40,166 bases of DNA from Nocardia transvalensis NBRC 15921 (GTDB taxonomy: Bacteria > Actinomycetota > Actinomycetes > Mycobacteriales > Mycobacteriaceae). The position numbers and the translations under genes were made by a program. Positions 22,788 through 32,379 of the stretch are shown here, one piece after another. Each line of letters starts with the position of its first letter. Position 1 is the first letter of the stretch. Location of the stretch: NCBI RefSeq assembly GCF_000308875.1, contig NZ_BAGL01000008.1:1-40166 (forward strand), in the 5' to 3' direction. The notes beneath the pieces are model-generated. The model worked only from the letters and a program-made list of their open reading frames with translations. It was not told the DNA's origin and searched no databases.

Positions 22788-23728
22788 GGTCGGGCGAACC
22801 TGTTCATATCGATCGTCATGTTCTCGCCCTCGCCTTCGACGATGATGTTGCCGCCGAGGGCCTGGACCTTGGTCGGATGCACACCGAAGGGCAGGTCCTT
22901 GGTGTCGATGGTGCGCGTGAAGCGGGCCAGCACCGCGTCCTTGTCCAGCTCGGGGCGCTGCTGCGTGGTCGAGGTGATGGTGGCGGTGTCCGGGGCCTTC
23001 TCGCGGTAGAGGTCGGTGGCGACGATCCGCACCTGATCGCCGTCGAGCAGGAGGTTCACCTTCACGCTGACGCTGACCTTGTCGTTGCCGGTCCCGGTGC
23101 TGTCGCCCGCGCTGGTCTCCGATCCGACCGGGATGGTCCCGGTGAGGATGTAGGCGCCCTGCGTGGTCGACCCCGTGCCGCCGGAGCCGCCGGTGCCGTC
23201 GGATTTATCCGCCGGTGGTCCGGTCAGCTGCAGGTCGGGGACCTTGAACAGGCGGCCGAGTTCGACCGGTTCGATCCGCATCCGGCCCGCCACCCGGTCC
23301 ACCGGGACCGAGCGCATATTGCCGTCGACCAGGTCGCCCACGGGCAGGTGCACGCCGTTGAGGGTGGCCTCGACCCGGATCTCGCCGGGAATGTCGCGGC
23401 GGTCGGCGCGGGCCTTGATCTCGACATTGCTGTAGTCGCTGCGCAGCGCCTGCGCCAGGAACGAGAAGGCGTGGATGGTCACTTCCGGATCGGCGCTGAG
23501 TTCGCCGCCGGCGCGCAGCGAGCGCGAGACGCGGTACTCGGAGTAGGCGGCGGCGGTGAAGTCGATCACGACCGCGAGCGCGAACACCAGCGCGAGCCCG
23601 CCGATGATCTTGCGCGCGAGGCCACTCCTCCGCGCCTTGTCTCCGGTGGTCGAGTGCGTGGGGAGTTCCTCGCCGGGCCGGCGATCGTGATCGGCCCGAG
23701 TCTCGGGCGTACCCGGTGAGTTACCCAT
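22784..23728 (-). CDS. lmeA: LmeA family phospholipid-binding protein (DUF2993)
   Basis: 314 residues. A cytoplasmic N-terminus (about 1-38), a signal-anchor helix (about 39-58, IIGGLALVFALAVVIDF), then a DUF2993 domain on the outer face. In mycobacteria LmeA (Rv0817c) is needed for mannan elongation of lipomannan and binds phospholipids. A Gly/Ser/Thr-rich insert (about 180-205) interrupts the domain. No ribosome-binding site precedes ATG 23728, but TATCGT on the minus strand (23735-23740) ends 6 bases before it, so the mRNA may be leaderless. It is coupled to the thioredoxin gene and diverges from glnR. Confidence 0.85.
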   Translation of the reverse strand: MGNSPGTPETRADHDRRPGEELPTHSTTGDKARRSGLARKIIGGLALVFALAVVIDFTAAAYSEYRVSRSLRAGGELSADPEVTIHAFSFLAQALRSDYSNVEIKARADRRDIPGEIRVEATLNGVHLPVGDLVDGNMRSVPVDRVAGRMRIEPVELGRLFKVPDLQLTGPPADKSDGTGGSGGTGSTTQGAYILTGTIPVGSETSAGDSTGTGNDKVSVSVKVNLLLDGDQVRIVATDLYREKAPDTATITSTTQQRPELDKDAVLARFTRTIDTKDLPFGVHPTKVQALGGNIIVEGEGENMTIDMNRFARP

Positions 23729-23734
23729 GTACGC

Positions 23735-23740
23735 ACGATA
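23735..23740 (-). promoter_or_regulatory. Possible -10 (TATCGT) of lmeA
   Basis: Fits TANNNT and ends 6 bases before the start codon on the minus strand; no ribosome-binding site competes. A leaderless start is likely but unproven. Confidence 0.4.
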
Positions 23741-23929
23741 TCTGTTGCCGCGTCGCGGGGTCCCATCGTGGGCGGGTCGAACCGGCACGCGTGGACGGGC
23801 GGGTTGCCTGGAATGCGTGGTCATTGCACTGGACGCGCTAATGTAGGCACGAATTATCTGTGCGGACGAGCATTGATTCGCGTTTGACACCGAGGTTGCC
23901 GCGGACATGCCAGATTGGGAGGAGAGCTT

Positions 23930-24676
23930 GTGGAGCTGCTCCTGCTGACCTCCGACCCGAATCCGGAGTCGGTGCTGCCGTCGTTGGCGCTGTTGCCTCA
24001 CAACGTGCGGCCGGCGCCCACGGAGGTGGCCTCCCTGCTGGAGGCGGGCTCCGCGGATGTGGCGTTGGTGGATGCGAGAACCGATCTGGCCGCGGCCCGG
24101 GGACTGTGCCGATTACTCGGCAGCACCGGGTCGTCGGTGCCGGTCGTGGCGGTGCTGACCGAGGGCGGCCTGGTCGCGGTGAACGCGGACTGGGGCCTGG
24201 ACGACATCCTGCTGCCCGGCACGGGCCCGGCCGAGCTGGACGCGCGACTGCGACTACTGGTGGCGCGCAACGGCGGCGCGGCCAGCCCCGAGAACTCGGG
24301 CAAGATCACACTCGGCGAGCTGGTGATCGACGAGGGCACCTACACCGCGCGCCTGCGCGGCCGCCCGCTCGATCTCACCTACAAGGAATTCGAGCTGCTC
24401 AAGTACCTCGCGCAGCACGCCGGCCGGGTGTTCACCCGCGCGCAGCTGCTGCAGGAGGTGTGGGGGTACGACTTCTTCGGCGGCACCCGCACGGTCGACG
24501 TGCACGTGCGACGGCTGCGCGCCAAGCTCGGCAGCGAGTACGAATCGCTGATCGGCACGGTCCGCAACGTCGGATACAAGGCCGTGCGCCCGTCCCGCTC
24601 CAGCAGCAAGGGCGAGCCGACCAACTTCCCCGACGACACCGACGGCCCCGTGGAAGAGAACGGGTCCGACGGGTAA
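23930..24676 (+). CDS. glnR: OmpR-type regulator, GlnR-like
   Basis: 248 residues: a response-regulator receiver domain (about 1-115) and a C-terminal winged-helix DNA-binding domain (about 125-222) with [20 protein letters not shown] and [36 protein letters not shown] at the N-terminus is typical of actinobacterial GlnR, the global nitrogen regulator; these orphan regulators have no partner kinase. GTG 23930 has GGAGGAG just upstream. An acidic tail ends the protein. Position matches Rv0818, next to mshD. Confidence 0.9.
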   Translation: MELLLLTSDPNPESVLPSLALLPHNVRPAPTEVASLLEAGSADVALVDARTDLAAARGLCRLLGSTGSSVPVVAVLTEGGLVAVNADWGLDDILLPGTGPAELDARLRLLVARNGGAASPENSGKITLGELVIDEGTYTARLRGRPLDLTYKEFELLKYLAQHAGRVFTRAQLLQEVWGYDFFGGTRTVDVHVRRLRAKLGSEYESLIGTVRNVGYKAVRPSRSSSKGEPTNFPDDTDGPVEENGSDG

Positions 24677-24682
24677 CTCTCG

Positions 24683-24688
24683 TAGGAT
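24683..24688 (+). promoter_or_regulatory. -10 element (TAGGAT) of mshD
   Basis: TAGGAT lies just after the glnR stop and about 25 bp before the mshD ribosome-binding site. mshD can therefore be transcribed apart from glnR. Confidence 0.4.
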
Positions 24689-24725
24689 CCCACTCTCGCG
24701 GACAACAGGCAGGAGGTGGCGTCGC

Positions 24726-25658
24726 GTGGCTGACCGCGGCGAACCGGACGGTACCCCGCAGGTGCGGACCGGCTGGAGCGATCGGGTCGAGGCCGGGACG
24801 GCGCGGCGGATCCGCGACGTCCTCGCGCGGGCCACCGAGGCCGACGGGGTCGCACCCGTCTCCGAACAGGCCGTGCTGTCGCTGGATACCGCGACGCCGG
24901 CGCGGCACCTGGTGGCCGCGCTGGACGGTGACGTGCTCGGGTACGCGAATCTCGTTCCGGCGCACGGTGAACATCCGGCGATGGCCGAGGTGGCCGTGGA
25001 TCCGCGGCATCGCGGCCGGGGCATCGGCGCCACGCTGGTATCCACCGCGCTGACCGCCGGCGGCCCGGGCGCGCGGGTCTGGGCGCACGGCAATTCGGCC
25101 CCCGCGCGGGCGGTCGCGGGTCGTCTCGGATTGACCGTGGCGCGCGAACTGTGGCAGATGCGCCGCCCGCTGGCAACACCCGAGTTACCTGAGCTGTCGG
25201 TACCCGATTCGGTCCTGCTGCGCACCTACGCCGGGCCCGAGGACGACGCCGAACTCCTGCGGGTGAACAACGCCGCCTTCGACTGGCACCCCGAACAGGG
25301 CGGCTGGTCCGAGAGCGATATCGCGGTACGCAGGGAATCTCCCTGGTTCGACCCGAAGGGCCTGTTCGTCGCCGCCGACCCCGCGGATCCCGCCCGGATG
25401 CTGGGCTTTCACTGGACCAAGGTCCATATCGACGAGAATCCGCCGGTCGGCGAGGTCTACGTGGTCGCGATCGATCCGGCCGCCCAGGGCCGCGGGCTGG
25501 GCCGGCTACTGACCCTGGCCGGTCTCCACTACCTGCGCGACCGCGACTTGGATGAGGTGCTGCTCTACACCGAGGCCGACAACACCGCGGCCGTGCACAC
25601 CTATACCCGGCTGGGGTTCGCGACCTCGCATGTGGACGCCGCCTACGCGGCCCCCTGA
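24726..25658 (+). CDS. mshD: Mycothiol synthase
   Basis: Last step of mycothiol synthesis: acetyl transfer from acetyl-CoA to the cysteinyl amine of Cys-GlcN-Ins. 310 residues, two GNAT domains: the first (about 10-150) with [17 protein letters not shown], the second (about 165-305) with [17 protein letters not shown], both acetyl-CoA pyrophosphate loops. Length and both motifs match MshD (Rv0819). GTG 24726 has AGGAGGT at 24711-24717. Mycothiol is the main low-molecular thiol of this group, which links the gene to the sulfur cluster next to it. Confidence 0.95.
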   Translation: MADRGEPDGTPQVRTGWSDRVEAGTARRIRDVLARATEADGVAPVSEQAVLSLDTATPARHLVAALDGDVLGYANLVPAHGEHPAMAEVAVDPRHRGRGIGATLVSTALTAGGPGARVWAHGNSAPARAVAGRLGLTVARELWQMRRPLATPELPELSVPDSVLLRTYAGPEDDAELLRVNNAAFDWHPEQGGWSESDIAVRRESPWFDPKGLFVAADPADPARMLGFHWTKVHIDENPPVGEVYVVAIDPAAQGRGLGRLLTLAGLHYLRDRDLDEVLLYTEADNTAAVHTYTRLGFATSHVDAAYAAP

Positions 25659-25727
25659 CCACTTTTCCGATGGCGTGGGTAACACTGCGGCAAACGTCAC
25701 AGGCCTAGCGTGCAATAGCGCCGGGTT

Positions 25728-25749
25728 GTTCACCCTGCGTTCACTTGCC
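25728..25749 (+). promoter_or_regulatory. PHO box (two 11-bp direct repeats) upstream of pstS
   Basis: GTTCACCCTGC (25728-25738) and GTTCACTTGCC (25739-25749) are directly adjacent. GTTCACC repeats with an 11-bp period are the PhoP-binding pattern of actinomycete PHO boxes. It lies about 30 bp upstream of a -10-like TAGTTT. Confidence 0.7.
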
Positions 25750-25777
25750 CTGGTCCAACTGTCAACCGGCCGAACCT

Positions 25778-25783
25778 AGTTTA
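25778..25783 (+). promoter_or_regulatory. -10 element (TAGTTT) of the pst operon
   Basis: Fits TANNNT. It predicts a start near 25790 and an untranslated leader of about 110 bases before pstS. No clear -35, consistent with activator dependence. Confidence 0.45.
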
Positions 25784-25898
25784 CTTGTGGGTGGCACTCG
25801 CTGCCTGGTGCGCAAGTTCGGTGCGAACGAGCACCACACGGCACCCGTCCGGTTGTTGAGGGACCGGGCGTGTACGAACTGATTCCCGGAGGACATAG

Positions 25899-27020
25899 GT
25901 GAATCTCAAGCGCAGCGGCGCCCTGCTGGGCGTGCTGGCCGCGGCAGGGGCCCTGACCCTGACGGCCTGTGGCAGCGACGACAACACGACCGCTACCGGC
26001 GACAACACGTCGAAGGTCGATGTCGCCTGCGGCGGCAAGAAGGCCCTGAAGGCCAGCGGTTCGTCGGCACAGAAGAACGCGATGGACCGTTTCGTGGCCG
26101 CCTACGAGGCGAACTGCGACGGCCAGTCGCTCGACTACACGTCCAGCGGCTCGGGCGCCGGCGTGAACGAATTCATCGGTGGCCAGACCGATTTCGGCGG
26201 TTCGGACTCCCCGCTCGACGCGAAGAAGGACGAGCCCAACAAGGCCGCCGCCCGCTGCGGCGGACCCGCGTGGGACCTGCCGACCGTCTTCGGCCCGATC
26301 GCCGTCACCTACAACATCGACGGCATCACCGACCTGGCGCTGGACGGCCCGACCACGGCCAAGATCTTCAACGGCCAGATCACCAAGTGGAACGACGTCG
26401 CGATCCAGAAGCTGAACTCCGCGAACGCGAGCAAGCTGCCGGACCAGGACATCCACGTGATCTTCCGCAGCGACGAGTCGGGCACCACCGACAACTTCCA
26501 GAAGTACCTGGACGCCGCCTCCGACGGCGCGTGGGGCAAGGGCTCGGGCAAGTCGTTCGCCGGCGGTGTCGGCGAGGGCGCCAAGGGCAACGAGGGCACC
26601 TCGGCCGCGATCAAGAACACCAAGGGTTCGATCACCTACAACGAGTGGTCGTTCGCCCGGTCGCAGAACCTGACAGTGGCGCGCATCCTGACCAGCGCCG
26701 CGTCCAAGCCGGTGGAGCTGACCGCGCAGTCGGCCGCCGCCGCGATCGCGTCCGCCAAGATCGTCGGACAGGGGAACGACCTGGTCATCGACACCAGCTC
26801 GTTCTACAAGCCGACCGATCCGGCCGCCTACCCGATCATCCTGCCGACCTACGAGATCGTCTGCTCGAAGTACGCCGACGCCGATACCGCCAAGGCGGTC
26901 AAGGCCTTCCTGACCTCGGCGATCAACAACGGACAGAAGGGCCTGGACGAGTCCGGATACGTTCCGATCCCGGACGCGTTCAAGACCAAGCTGACCACCG
27001 CCATCAACGCCATCTCCTGA
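25899..27020 (+). CDS. pstS: Phosphate-binding lipoprotein PstS
   Basis: Extracellular phosphate-binding subunit of the high-affinity Pst importer, 373 residues. A lipoprotein signal with lipobox LTAC puts the lipidated cysteine at residue 24, followed by a Ser/Thr/Asp/Asn linker. Phosphate-contact segments are visible: [23 protein letters not shown] with TDFGGSD and [15 protein letters not shown] 25899 has GGAGG 6 bases upstream. The PHO box in front suggests induction by phosphate starvation through PhoP. It is the first gene of pstSCAB. Confidence 0.97.
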   Translation: MNLKRSGALLGVLAAAGALTLTACGSDDNTTATGDNTSKVDVACGGKKALKASGSSAQKNAMDRFVAAYEANCDGQSLDYTSSGSGAGVNEFIGGQTDFGGSDSPLDAKKDEPNKAAARCGGPAWDLPTVFGPIAVTYNIDGITDLALDGPTTAKIFNGQITKWNDVAIQKLNSANASKLPDQDIHVIFRSDESGTTDNFQKYLDAASDGAWGKGSGKSFAGGVGEGAKGNEGTSAAIKNTKGSITYNEWSFARSQNLTVARILTSAASKPVELTAQSAAAAIASAKIVGQGNDLVIDTSSFYKPTDPAAYPIILPTYEIVCSKYADADTAKAVKAFLTSAINNGQKGLDESGYVPIPDAFKTKLTTAINAIS

Positions 27021-27034
27021 TTGCGTAGCAGCCC

Positions 27035-28081
27035 ATGACCGTGCACGACGAAGCCACCGCCGCGGACCGGTCGGAATCGACCGGCCCGCGGGCGGGCGGA
27101 GATACTCCACCTATGCCCAGCGAATCCAGCACCGAACCGGAGCAACGCGGACGCGCGCACAGCGCACGAGCGGAATTCTTCTTCCGTTCACTAGCCACGG
27201 CCGCCGGTGCGACCATCGTCGCGGCGATCGCGCTCATCGCGCTGTTCCTGTTGATTCGGGCGGTTCCGTCGTTAGCGGCGAACAAGGCCAATTTCTTCAC
27301 CAGCGCGGAATTCAACGTCACCAATGCCGACGATATGCACTTCGGCATCCGCGACCTGTTCATGGTCACGGTGCTGAGTTCGATCCTGGCCCTGGTGATC
27401 GCGGTGCCGCTCGGTGTCGGAATCGCGTTGTTCCTGACGCAGTACGCGCCGAAGGTGCTGGCGCGGCCGTTCGCCGCCGTGGTGGATCTGCTCGCCGCTG
27501 TGCCTTCGATCGTGTTCGGTCTGTGGGGATTTCTGGTGCTGGCGCAGAAGCTGGCGCCGTTCCAGCAATTCCTCAACGACAATCTCGGCTGGTTCTTCCT
27601 GTTCAAGACCGGCAACGTATCCATCAGCGGCGGTGGCACGATCTTCACCGCCGGCGTGGTGCTGGCGGTGATGATCCTGCCGATCATCACCTCGGTCAGC
27701 CGCGAGGTGTTCAACCTGACGCCGCGCGCGCACATCGAGGCGGCGCAGGCGCTGGGCGCCACCAAGTGGGAGGTGGTGCGGATGACCGTGCTGCCCTACG
27801 GCCGCAGCGGTGTGATCGCGGGATCCATGCTCGGCCTCGGCCGCGCGCTCGGTGAGACGATCGCCGTGCTGGTCGTGCTGCGGACCGCGGCGTCCCCCGG
27901 ACACTGGTCGCTGTTCGACGGCGGCTACACCTTCGCGTCGAAGATCGCCTCGGCCGCTTCGGAATTCAGTCAGGCGCTGCCCACCGGCGCCTACATTGCC
28001 GCCGGTTTCGTGTTGTTCGCGCTGACCTTCGTGGTCAACGCGCTGGCGCGGGTCGCGGCCGGCGGGAAGGTGAACGGCTGA
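27035..28081 (+). CDS. pstC: Phosphate ABC transporter permease PstC
   Basis: Membrane subunit, 348 residues, with six predicted helices and a hydrophilic N-terminal extension of about 47 residues. [21 protein letters not shown] (about 245-265) is the EAA-type loop that contacts PstB. ATG 27035 is used; it has no good ribosome-binding site. ATG 27113 would remove 26 residues of the extension. It starts 14 bp after pstS and its stop overlaps the pstA start by one base (TGATG). Confidence 0.94.
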   Translation: MTVHDEATAADRSESTGPRAGGDTPPMPSESSTEPEQRGRAHSARAEFFFRSLATAAGATIVAAIALIALFLLIRAVPSLAANKANFFTSAEFNVTNADDMHFGIRDLFMVTVLSSILALVIAVPLGVGIALFLTQYAPKVLARPFAAVVDLLAAVPSIVFGLWGFLVLAQKLAPFQQFLNDNLGWFFLFKTGNVSISGGGTIFTAGVVLAVMILPIITSVSREVFNLTPRAHIEAAQALGATKWEVVRMTVLPYGRSGVIAGSMLGLGRALGETIAVLVVLRTAASPGHWSLFDGGYTFASKIASAASEFSQALPTGAYIAAGFVLFALTFVVNALARVAAGGKVNG

Positions 28082-28983
28082 TGTCCACGACCACACTCGA
28101 CCGCCCGGTCAAGGCGCCCGCGTTCCGGCAGATCAGCACCGGCCGCCGCATTCGCAATCACATCGCCACGGGCACGATGTGGCTGAGCTTCCTGATCGCG
28201 CTGATCCCGCTGTGCTGGGTGCTGATCCTGGTGGTCAGCAAGGGATTCGACGCCGTCACCAGCAGCGGCTGGTGGGGCAAGTCGCAGAAGGGCATCCTGC
28301 CGGACCAATACGGCGGCGGTGTGTACCACGCCATCTACGGCACCATCGTGCAGTCGGCGGTGGCCGCGGTGATCGCGGTGCCGCTGGGCATCATGGCCGC
28401 CGTCTACCTGGTCGAATACGGCCGGGGCTGGCTGGCCCGGACGACCACCTTCATGGTCGACATCCTCGCCGGCGTGCCCTCGATCGTGGCCGCGCTGTTC
28501 GTCTTCGCGCTGTGGATCGCCACGCTCGGCGCCCCGCAGAGCGCCTTCGCGGTCTCCCTGGCGCTGGTGCTGCTGATGCTGCCGGTGGTGGTGCGCAGCA
28601 CCGAGGAGATGCTCAAGCTCGTCCCCGACGAACTGCGCGAGGCGTCCTACGCCCTGGGCATCCCGAAGTGGAAGACCATCCTGCGGATCGTCGTGCCCAC
28701 CGCGGCGCCCGGCATGATCAGCGGCATGCTGCTGGCCATCGCCCGCGTCATGGGTGAGACCGCGCCCGTGCTGGTCCTCGTCGGGTACTCGAAGTCGATC
28801 AACACCAACCTGTTCGACGGCAATATGGCGTCCCTCCCGCTGCTGATCTACCAGGAGCTGGCCAACCCGGAACCGGCCGGCCGGTGGCGCGTCTGGGGCG
28901 CGGCGCTGACGCTGATCCTGATCATCGCGCTGCTGTATCTGGGAGCCGCGGTCGTCAACAAGCTGCTCACCCGGAACCGATAG
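28081..28983 (+). CDS. pstA: Phosphate ABC transporter permease PstA
   Basis: Second membrane subunit of Pst, 300 residues, six helices. The coupling loop reads ALGIPKWKTILRIVVPTAAPG (about 196-216), and ETAPVLVLVGYS is typical of PstA. It follows pstC with a one-base overlap and is separated from pstB by 18 bp. Confidence 0.95.
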   Translation: MSTTTLDRPVKAPAFRQISTGRRIRNHIATGTMWLSFLIALIPLCWVLILVVSKGFDAVTSSGWWGKSQKGILPDQYGGGVYHAIYGTIVQSAVAAVIAVPLGIMAAVYLVEYGRGWLARTTTFMVDILAGVPSIVAALFVFALWIATLGAPQSAFAVSLALVLLMLPVVVRSTEEMLKLVPDELREASYALGIPKWKTILRIVVPTAAPGMISGMLLAIARVMGETAPVLVLVGYSKSINTNLFDGNMASLPLLIYQELANPEPAGRWRVWGAALTLILIIALLYLGAAVVNKLLTRNR

Positions 28984-29001
28984 AAGCGAACGGAATTCGA
29001 C

Positions 29002-29778
<777 letters not shown>

Positions 29779-29892
29779 GCGTGTGACCGCCACCACATTC
29801 CCATAGGCACTGTTAGCTGGGCCGTCTCCTACCACGGTCGGTTGTATGCAACTCGCAGTAACAAATACTGTTCGAGGCACTACACCGATCGT

Positions 29893-29898
29893 TATAGT
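29893..29898 (+). promoter_or_regulatory. -10 element (TATAGT) of the MFS exporter gene
   Basis: TATAGT with a weak -35 TTCGAG (29871-29876, 16-bp spacer). A small dyad, CAGTA/TACTG with 5 bases between, spans 29856-29870 just upstream and could bind a local regulator. Confidence 0.4.
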
Positions 29899-29912
29899 CA
29901 GGGAGGCATGGG

Positions 29913-31532
29913 ATGGCGGTATCAACGGCGAGCCGGTCCGGGTTTCGCGTGGCGCCGGCGGTGCGGGTACGGGTGCTCGCCCTGCTCGCGATCTGCCTGG
30001 CGGAACTGCTCGTAGTCCTCGACAACACGCTCGTGAACGTCGCGCTGCCGTCCATGGCGGTGCAGTTGCAGGCGCGGATGAGCGGGCTGCAGTGGATCGT
30101 CGACGCGTTCACGCTCGCGTTCGCGGGTCTGCTGCTGGCGCTCGGTCATCTCGGCGACCGGTTCGGGCGACGGCGCGTGATGATCGTCGGGCTGGCGGGC
30201 GTCGCGGTCATGTCGACCGCCGGGGCCCTGTCGACCTCCCTCGGCCAGGTGATCGCCGCCCGCGCCGGAATGGGGATCTTCGCGGCCGCGGTATTCCCGG
30301 CGACGCTCGCCCTGATCATCAACCTGTTCCCCGAGGCGCGGGCGCGGGCGGGCGCGATCGCGCTGTGGACGGCCATGGCCGGGATCGCGGTGGCCATCGG
30401 CCCGGTGACCGGCGGCTGGCTGCTCGAGTACTTCAGCTGGCATTCGGTCTTCTGGATCAACGTGCCGATCGCGCTGCTGGCGATCGTGGCCGTACTGCTC
30501 GTCGTCCCCGAATCGCGCGCCGAGCACACGGGACGACTCGACGTGGTCGGCATCGGGCTGTCGCTGGTGGCCGTGACGACGCTGGTGTGGACGATCATCG
30601 AGGCGCCCCGGCAGGGCTGGCTCGCCGGGACGAGCCTCGCCGGGTACGCGGTGTCGCTGGTGCTGCTGACGGCGTACGTCGCGTGGGAGCTGCGGGTGGA
30701 GTCGCCGGTGCTGGATGTGCGGCTGTTCCGGATCCGGCGGTTCTCGGTGCCGGCCCTGGCCATCACCGTGTCCTACTTCTGCGCCTTCGGGTTCCTGTTC
30801 CTCATCACCCAGTACTTCCAGGGCGTGAAGGAGTTCACCCCGCTCCAATTCGGCGTGCACTCATTGCCTTTCGCGGCGGCCGTGGGACTCGGCGCTCCGG
30901 TGGCGACCTTGGTGGCGCAGCGCGTCGGGACCACCATCACCCTCCTCACCGGCCTGGTCCTCCTGGCGGCCGGGATGTACCTCGCGGGCCAGGTGAAGGT
31001 CGAGACGCCGTACCTGGGACCGGTGCTGATCTCCATGGTGCTGATGGGTATCGGATTCGGCGTCGTGCAGGGACCGGCCACGGAGTCGATCATGGGTTCG
31101 GTGTCGCTGGAGGAGGCCGGGGCCGGATCAGCGGTCAACGACACCACCCGCGAGGTGGGCGGCACGCTCGGCGTCGCGGTGCTGGGCTCGATCATGACCT
31201 CGATCTACACCGACCGCGTCGGCTCCCGCATCGACGCGATTCCCTCCGCGATCATGAGCGACACCCAGAAGAGCATCGCCCGCGACACCCCCATCAGCGT
31301 GGTGGAGGTCGTCAAGGCACCCATCAGCCCGTTCTTCGCCGGCGCCAAGACCGACCTGGTCCACGCCATGAAGGTCGCGGCCCTCGAGGGCGCCCAGGCC
31401 GCCTCCTACCTCGCGGTCGGCGCGCTGGCCGTCTGCGCGATAGCGGTGGCCGCCCTCCTACCGTGGAAGCCGGAGCGGCGGAAATCGGTACTGCTGGGCT
31501 GGCGAGGCAGCGAAAACACCCGAGCCTCATAG
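29913..31532 (+). CDS. MFS transporter, DHA2 (14-helix) drug exporter family
   Basis: Proton-driven exporter of the EmrB/QacA type, 539 residues with about 14 helices. LDNTLVNVALPSM in the first helix is the family motif, and GHLGDRFGRRRVMIVGLAG the MFS loop between helices 2 and 3. Helix 5 carries GPVTGGWLLEYFSW, the drug-exporter motif C region. ATG 29913 has GGGAGG 6 bases upstream; ATG 29908 is less well spaced. The substrate is unknown. It stands between pstB and phoU, both phosphate genes, but has its own promoter. Confidence 0.93.
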   Translation: MAVSTASRSGFRVAPAVRVRVLALLAICLAELLVVLDNTLVNVALPSMAVQLQARMSGLQWIVDAFTLAFAGLLLALGHLGDRFGRRRVMIVGLAGVAVMSTAGALSTSLGQVIAARAGMGIFAAAVFPATLALIINLFPEARARAGAIALWTAMAGIAVAIGPVTGGWLLEYFSWHSVFWINVPIALLAIVAVLLVVPESRAEHTGRLDVVGIGLSLVAVTTLVWTIIEAPRQGWLAGTSLAGYAVSLVLLTAYVAWELRVESPVLDVRLFRIRRFSVPALAITVSYFCAFGFLFLITQYFQGVKEFTPLQFGVHSLPFAAAVGLGAPVATLVAQRVGTTITLLTGLVLLAAGMYLAGQVKVETPYLGPVLISMVLMGIGFGVVQGPATESIMGSVSLEEAGAGSAVNDTTREVGGTLGVAVLGSIMTSIYTDRVGSRIDAIPSAIMSDTQKSIARDTPISVVEVVKAPISPFFAGAKTDLVHAMKVAALEGAQAASYLAVGALAVCAIAVAALLPWKPERRKSVLLGWRGSENTRAS

Positions 31533-31535
31533 TTT

Positions 31536-31587
31536 CCGGCACGCTTTTGGCCGGAATCCACGGTGACCCCGGCCACAAGCGTGCCGG
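31536..31587. terminator. Bidirectional terminator between the exporter and phoU
   Basis: 19-bp arms (31536-31554 and 31569-31587) with one mismatch and a 14-base loop, placed between two convergent genes. Confidence 0.75.
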
Positions 31588-31609
31588 GGAACGGGGTGGG
31601 AGGGGAGGG

Positions 31610-32281
31610 TCAGATCTTCTCCGACTCGGTGTCCGGGTCCGGGGGGACCACGCCGGTCACCAGGAAGACGACGCGGCGGCCGATCTCGACGGCGTGGTCG
31701 GCGAAGCGCTCGTAGTAGCGGCCGAGCAGGGTGACGTCGACGGCGGCGGCCACGCCGTACTTCCACTCCCGGTCCATCAGGAGGGTGAACAGGTGGCGGT
31801 GCAGGTCGTCCATCGCCTCGTCGTCCTCGTTGAGCTGCGCGGCCCGCTCGGGGTCGCGCGTCTCGAGGACCTCGCGGGCGGCGGCGCCCATATTCACCGC
31901 GATCCGGCCCATCTCGGCGAAGTAGCCGTTGACCGCCTCGGGCAGCGCGTGGTTGGGGTGGCGGCGGCGCGCGACCTTGGCCACGTGCAGCGCCAGCGCG
32001 CCCATCCGGTTGACGTCGGAGACGATCTGGATGGCACTGACCACCTGACGCAGGTCCCCGGCGACCGGCGCCTGCAATGCGAGCAGCGCGAACGCCTTCT
32101 CCTCGGCCTGCGTGATCATCTCGGAGATCTGGTCGTACTCGGTGATCACCCGTTCGGCCAGGCTCAGATCGGCCTGCAGCAACGACTGCGTCGCCCGATC
32201 CATCGCGCTGCCCGCGAGACCGGCCATCTCGCCCAGCATATCGGCGAGACCGGCCATTTGTTCGTTGTAGATGACACGCAT
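31610..32281 (-). CDS. phoU: Phosphate signalling protein PhoU
   Basis: Cytoplasmic regulator linking the Pst importer to the phosphate two-component system; 223 residues. [20 protein letters not shown] opens the first three-helix bundle. The two E/DxxxD-type metal motifs ([17 protein letters not shown] and [16 protein letters not shown]) that bind an iron or manganese cluster in PhoU are both present. ATG 32281 is chosen over TTG 32293; TAGTGT on the minus strand (32290-32295) ends 8 bases upstream, so the mRNA is probably leaderless. It is the orthologue of PhoY2 (Rv0821c). Confidence 0.95.
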   Translation of the reverse strand: MRVIYNEQMAGLADMLGEMAGLAGSAMDRATQSLLQADLSLAERVITEYDQISEMITQAEEKAFALLALQAPVAGDLRQVVSAIQIVSDVNRMGALALHVAKVARRRHPNHALPEAVNGYFAEMGRIAVNMGAAAREVLETRDPERAAQLNEDDEAMDDLHRHLFTLLMDREWKYGVAAAVDVTLLGRYYERFADHAVEIGRRVVFLVTGVVPPDPDTESEKI

Positions 32282-32289
32282 GAAACCAA

Positions 32290-32295
32290 ACACTA
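32290..32295 (-). promoter_or_regulatory. -10 element (TAGTGT) of phoU, leaderless
   Basis: Fits TANNNT and sits 8 bases before ATG 32281 on the minus strand with no ribosome-binding site between. Confidence 0.45.
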
Positions 32296-32379
32296 GTTCC
32301 CCACGCTGACCAAGTCACGAACGATGGGTGAACCTGCGGTGTTGCCGGGAGCTAACCGAATTCCGCAGGTGAGCGCCAC

